Shown piece by piece: positions 61,829 through 64,000 of a DNA stretch of 64,000 nt. This DNA comes from Flavobacterium sp. GTDB lineage: Bacteria; Bacteroidota; Bacteroidia; Flavobacteriales; Flavobacteriaceae. The translations under genes and the position numbers were made by a program. The notes under the pieces are model-generated. The model ran no database searches, had not been told where the DNA came from, and saw only the letters and a program-made list of their open reading frames with translations. Positions within the stretch are counted from its first letter, which is position 1. Each line of letters opens with the position of its first letter. The DNA is taken from positions 248,001 to 312,000 of the forward strand of contig NZ_JBCNKR010000005.1 of NCBI RefSeq assembly GCF_039595935.1, written 5' to 3'.

Positions 61829-62155
61829 CTGTCGGGCTATCCGCGCTACTTCGGTAGCCTGCTCCTATCCCTCACGCAAAATATATTGTGTACAAGTGTA
61901 GTCCTTACGGGACATTTTTCCATTTCACATTATATAAGTTCTACCGATATTTAACTCCTAACGGAGTTCATCTAGAAAAGCTAATTTCATTTAAAAATCT
62001 CATAGAAATTTAAAATTAATCTACTCTCACTCAACAATATCTAGTAGATATTATATGTTAATATACTCACAATCAACATATCTCGTAGAGATTTCATATC
62101 GGTAGAAAAAAAAAGACACAATACACATTTGTCCCGTGGGACTATACAGATCACA
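61829..62155. repeat. Mini-palindrome array and GC-rich repeat
   Basis: This gene-free stretch starts with a GC-richer phrase (GGGCTATCCGCGCTAC to TATCCCTCACGC, about 61834-61880). Then come short hairpins: GTCCTTACGGGAC, CTCCTAACGGAG, ATATCTAGTAGATAT, ATCTCGTAGAGAT and GTCCCGTGGGAC. CTACCGATATTTAAC at 61941 is shared with 20551. Six-frame reading shows no credible protein. Confidence 0.65.
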
Positions 62156-62160
62156 AAATT

Positions 62161-63252
62161 CTACAATTTATCAATCTCAATTTTAGTCAATTCAGACAAT
62201 TCTAAAATCCTGTCAACGTCATTTTTATTGGCCACAAAAAACAAATAATTATCACCTTTTGTATCATAACTCATCAACTCAAAGCCTCGTTTTTCTAATG
62301 CTGATTGAATGTACGGAAACAAATCATGACTATAAGTTTCTTCTGGATATTCAAAATTAAAATCCTCACCAATCATTTCCGAAATGAAATATTCAGCATC
62401 TTCGGGATTAAATTTCCAATCGCTGTTCCAGGCATTTACACTTTCGAAGAGATCAAAATGTCCTTCAATAATTTCGTGATATTCTTTTGTTTCCTTTTGA
62501 TAGTTTTTTAAAAGCTTTTTTGACTGCGTTTTCAATTCCTTTTCTTCGGCATTTCCTCTGGAAACTAAGTTTATAAACTCTTCAAAAGTTTTTGCAGTAA
62601 CTTCTTCAGTTTCTGTTAAATTTCCTAACGAAGGAAGTTCTATAGTTTGAGGAATTTCTATATTTAAATATTGACAGATCCCTTGCAAAACCAATTTAAA
62701 ATCTCTAACTCCAATTTCCTGACTTTCATTTTTTGGATTATTTATATCTAAAAGTTCGCTCTCCAGAAGTCCTTTTGTGTAATCGAAGAAATAGCTTCCA
62801 GAATACAGGATCCTAAAATCGTTTATTTGCAAACTATTATTTGTACAGCAAAAAAAGATAATGAAGTTTTTTATTGCGCGTTTAAAAACCTTTTTTTCGT
62901 CAGCCGTTGGCTCTGAATAAAACTGAATATGTATAAAATCATATTCTAAACCTTCCTGAATCATTTCATCAGAAAGAATACCAATATTCATCTTTTTATA
63001 AAGCTCATTTAAAACTTCATAAGAATTATTAAAACCTGCTTTTTTAATTTCTGCCTGAGCTTGTTCATGATCTAAAGATCCTGGAAAATAAAATAAATTA
63101 ACGAAAACATTATCCTGAATTCCTTTTACTTTAAATTCAAGATTGGATTTCTCATTATATAAATACGAATATATGGGATCAATAACATCAAAAGATAGTA
63201 TTGATTTTGGATCGTTATTTTTATTAAATAAATTGGAGAAAAAGTTTTTCAT
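62161..63252 (-). CDS. Uncharacterised protein, DUF6630-like C-terminus
   Basis: This is a 363-residue acidic cytosolic protein without signal peptide. The first half (1-190) is a mixed alpha/beta region with KVFKRAIKNFIIFFCCTNNS. The C-terminal part (about 285-363: WKFNPEDAEYFISEMIGEDF, YSHDLFPYIQSALEKRGFEL, KGDNYLFFVA) resembles DUF6630, with moderate certainty. A charged helical linker (225-265) joins them. No operon partner is seen. Function unknown. Confidence 0.7.
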   Translation of the reverse strand: MKNFFSNLFNKNNDPKSILSFDVIDPIYSYLYNEKSNLEFKVKGIQDNVFVNLFYFPGSLDHEQAQAEIKKAGFNNSYEVLNELYKKMNIGILSDEMIQEGLEYDFIHIQFYSEPTADEKKVFKRAIKNFIIFFCCTNNSLQINDFRILYSGSYFFDYTKGLLESELLDINNPKNESQEIGVRDFKLVLQGICQYLNIEIPQTIELPSLGNLTETEEVTAKTFEEFINLVSRGNAEEKELKTQSKKLLKNYQKETKEYHEIIEGHFDLFESVNAWNSDWKFNPEDAEYFISEMIGEDFNFEYPEETYSHDLFPYIQSALEKRGFELMSYDTKGDNYLFFVANKNDVDRILELSELTKIEIDKL

Positions 63253-63318
63253 TGGGCCTGTAATTATTAAAACTAAATATATTACAAATTTTAATAATCA
63301 GAAAACCAAATCAACAAA

Positions 63319-64000
63319 TCACTTCAAAGATTCTGCAATCATTAAGGCACATTTTTCACCATCAATCGCTGCAGAAATAATTCCGCCCGCATAACCTGCG
63401 CCTTCTCCGCATGGATACAATCCTTTTACCTGAAGATGTTCTAAAGTTAACGGATCTCTCGGAATTCTAACCGGTGAAGAAGTTCTGCTTTCTGGTGCGT
63501 GCAAAATAGCTTCATTGGTTAAATATCCGCGCATTGATTTTCCAAAATCCTGAAATCCCTGACGCATAATCTGCGTTAAAAACCCTGGAAAAACCTGTCC
63601 CAATTCAACCGAAGTTGTTCCCGGAACATAAGATGTTTTTGGAATATCTGCTGAAACTTTGCTTTTAGTAAAATCGATCATTCTTTGTGCCGGAACTTTT
63701 TGAGTTTGTCCAGCTAAATGCCACGCTTTTTGTTCGATACTTTTTTGAAATTCCATTCCGGCCAGAGCTCCGAATTTTGCAAAAGGTTTAAAATCTTCTA
63801 ATTTCAATTCGACAACAATTCCAGAATTTGCCGTACTCTGATCACGTTTTGATGGCGACCAGCCGTTTGTAACTACTTCGCCCGGACTTGTCGCACAAGG
63901 CGCAATTACACCTCCCGGACACATACAGAACGAATACATTCCGCGGCCGTTAACTTGTTTTACTATAGAATATGGCGCTGGAGGCAAATGTTCTCCACGG
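63319..64000 (-). CDS. FAD-dependent dehydrogenase (COG2509 type), partial
   Basis: This is the C-terminal part of a flavoprotein whose N-terminus lies beyond the right edge. The frame runs open to 64000; RGEHLPPAPYS precedes the first internal TTG, so translation does not start in the window. Visible motifs: GMYSFCMCPGG near the open end, GWSPSKRDQSTANSG, and the C-terminal FAD motif GLYPCGEGAGYAGGIISAA. Substrate unknown for this family of uncharacterised FAD-dependent dehydrogenases. Confidence 0.88.
   Translation of the reverse strand, partial: RGEHLPPAPYSIVKQVNGRGMYSFCMCPGGVIAPCATSPGEVVTNGWSPSKRDQSTANSGIVVELKLEDFKPFAKFGALAGMEFQKSIEQKAWHLAGQTQKVPAQRMIDFTKSKVSADIPKTSYVPGTTSVELGQVFPGFLTQIMRQGFQDFGKSMRGYLTNEAILHAPESRTSSPVRIPRDPLTLEHLQVKGLYPCGEGAGYAGGIISAAIDGEKCALMIAESLK

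Noticed and set aside
61769..61954. 61-residue ORF after the quinone oxidoreductase
   Set aside because: It lies wholly in a terminator and repeat DNA, has no family resemblance and no promoter; its residues simply translate the GC-rich repeat.
1..64000. CRISPR array
   Set aside because: No series of identical direct repeats with unique spacers is seen; the 7- and 8-nt ladders are far too short and have no spacers.

Overview
The window looks like chromosomal DNA from a Flavobacterium-type member of the Bacteroidota. The signs are AT-rich DNA, TAnnTTTG -7 promoter elements with an upstream TTG/TTTG about 19 bp away, several TTG starts, a SusC/SusD pair, TonB receptors, and lineage-typical families (DUF4184, DUF6607, DUF5362, HmuY, KilA-N). 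No plasmid or prophage backbone, rRNA or CRISPR array is visible. Most genes are housekeeping or envelope genes.

Layout: 1-2.8 kb glycosyltransferase, ECF-type sigma factor and TonB protein. 2.8-6 kb DUF4184 protein, PH-domain protein and two tandem periplasmic M48 proteases. 6.3-10.4 kb lipA, gap and a hybrid histidine kinase. 10.5-14.4 kb lpxK, a KilA-N cassette inserted at the 5' end of lpxK, Nif3 protein and a zinc-ribbon-family protein lacking its cysteines. 14.6-18 kb hydrolase, ABM protein, first IS481-type element (inside a REP-like palindrome) and rluF. 18-20.4 kb a regulator/membrane-protein module with two matching operators. 20.7-24 kb CorA, FolD (C-terminal frameshift) and Ffh. 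24.3-28.9 kb MBOAT plus two SGNH proteins (polymer O-acetylation). 29-33.7 kb HmuY, TonB receptor and divergent DUF6607 protein (probable heme uptake). 33.8-38.5 kb SusD/SusC. 38.9-45.4 kb argS, outer-membrane barrel protein, cutC and a KAS III gene. 45.7-52.4 kb ABC ATPase, OmpA/lipocalin pair, htpG, lipoproteins and DUF5362 protein. 52.5-54.1 kb second IS copy, again inside a REP-like palindrome, then two tandem tRNA-Thr genes. 54.2-63.3 kb manA, peroxiredoxin, queD, idi, exported msrB-msrA, aminopeptidase P, quinone oxidoreductase and an unknown protein. The window ends inside an FAD-dependent dehydrogenase gene.

The most unusual content is non-coding or mobile. (1) Both IS copies sit at exactly the same position, GTC^ATTYC^GA, at the end of a long palindrome family whose loop is conserved while its arms co-vary. 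(2) A KilA-N gene is flanked by a 36-bp direct duplication of the start of lpxK, so the insertion rebuilt its target gene. (3) A winged-helix regulator sits beside two copies of the 17-bp palindrome ACTTTG-N5-CAAAGT, one of which contains its own operon's -7 element. (4) Several intergenic repeat families occur: strict 8-nt and 7-nt ladders, GATTAA-rich hairpins, and arrays of mini-palindromes such as TCCCTACGGGA. (5) folD carries a +1 frameshift that removes its last residues.
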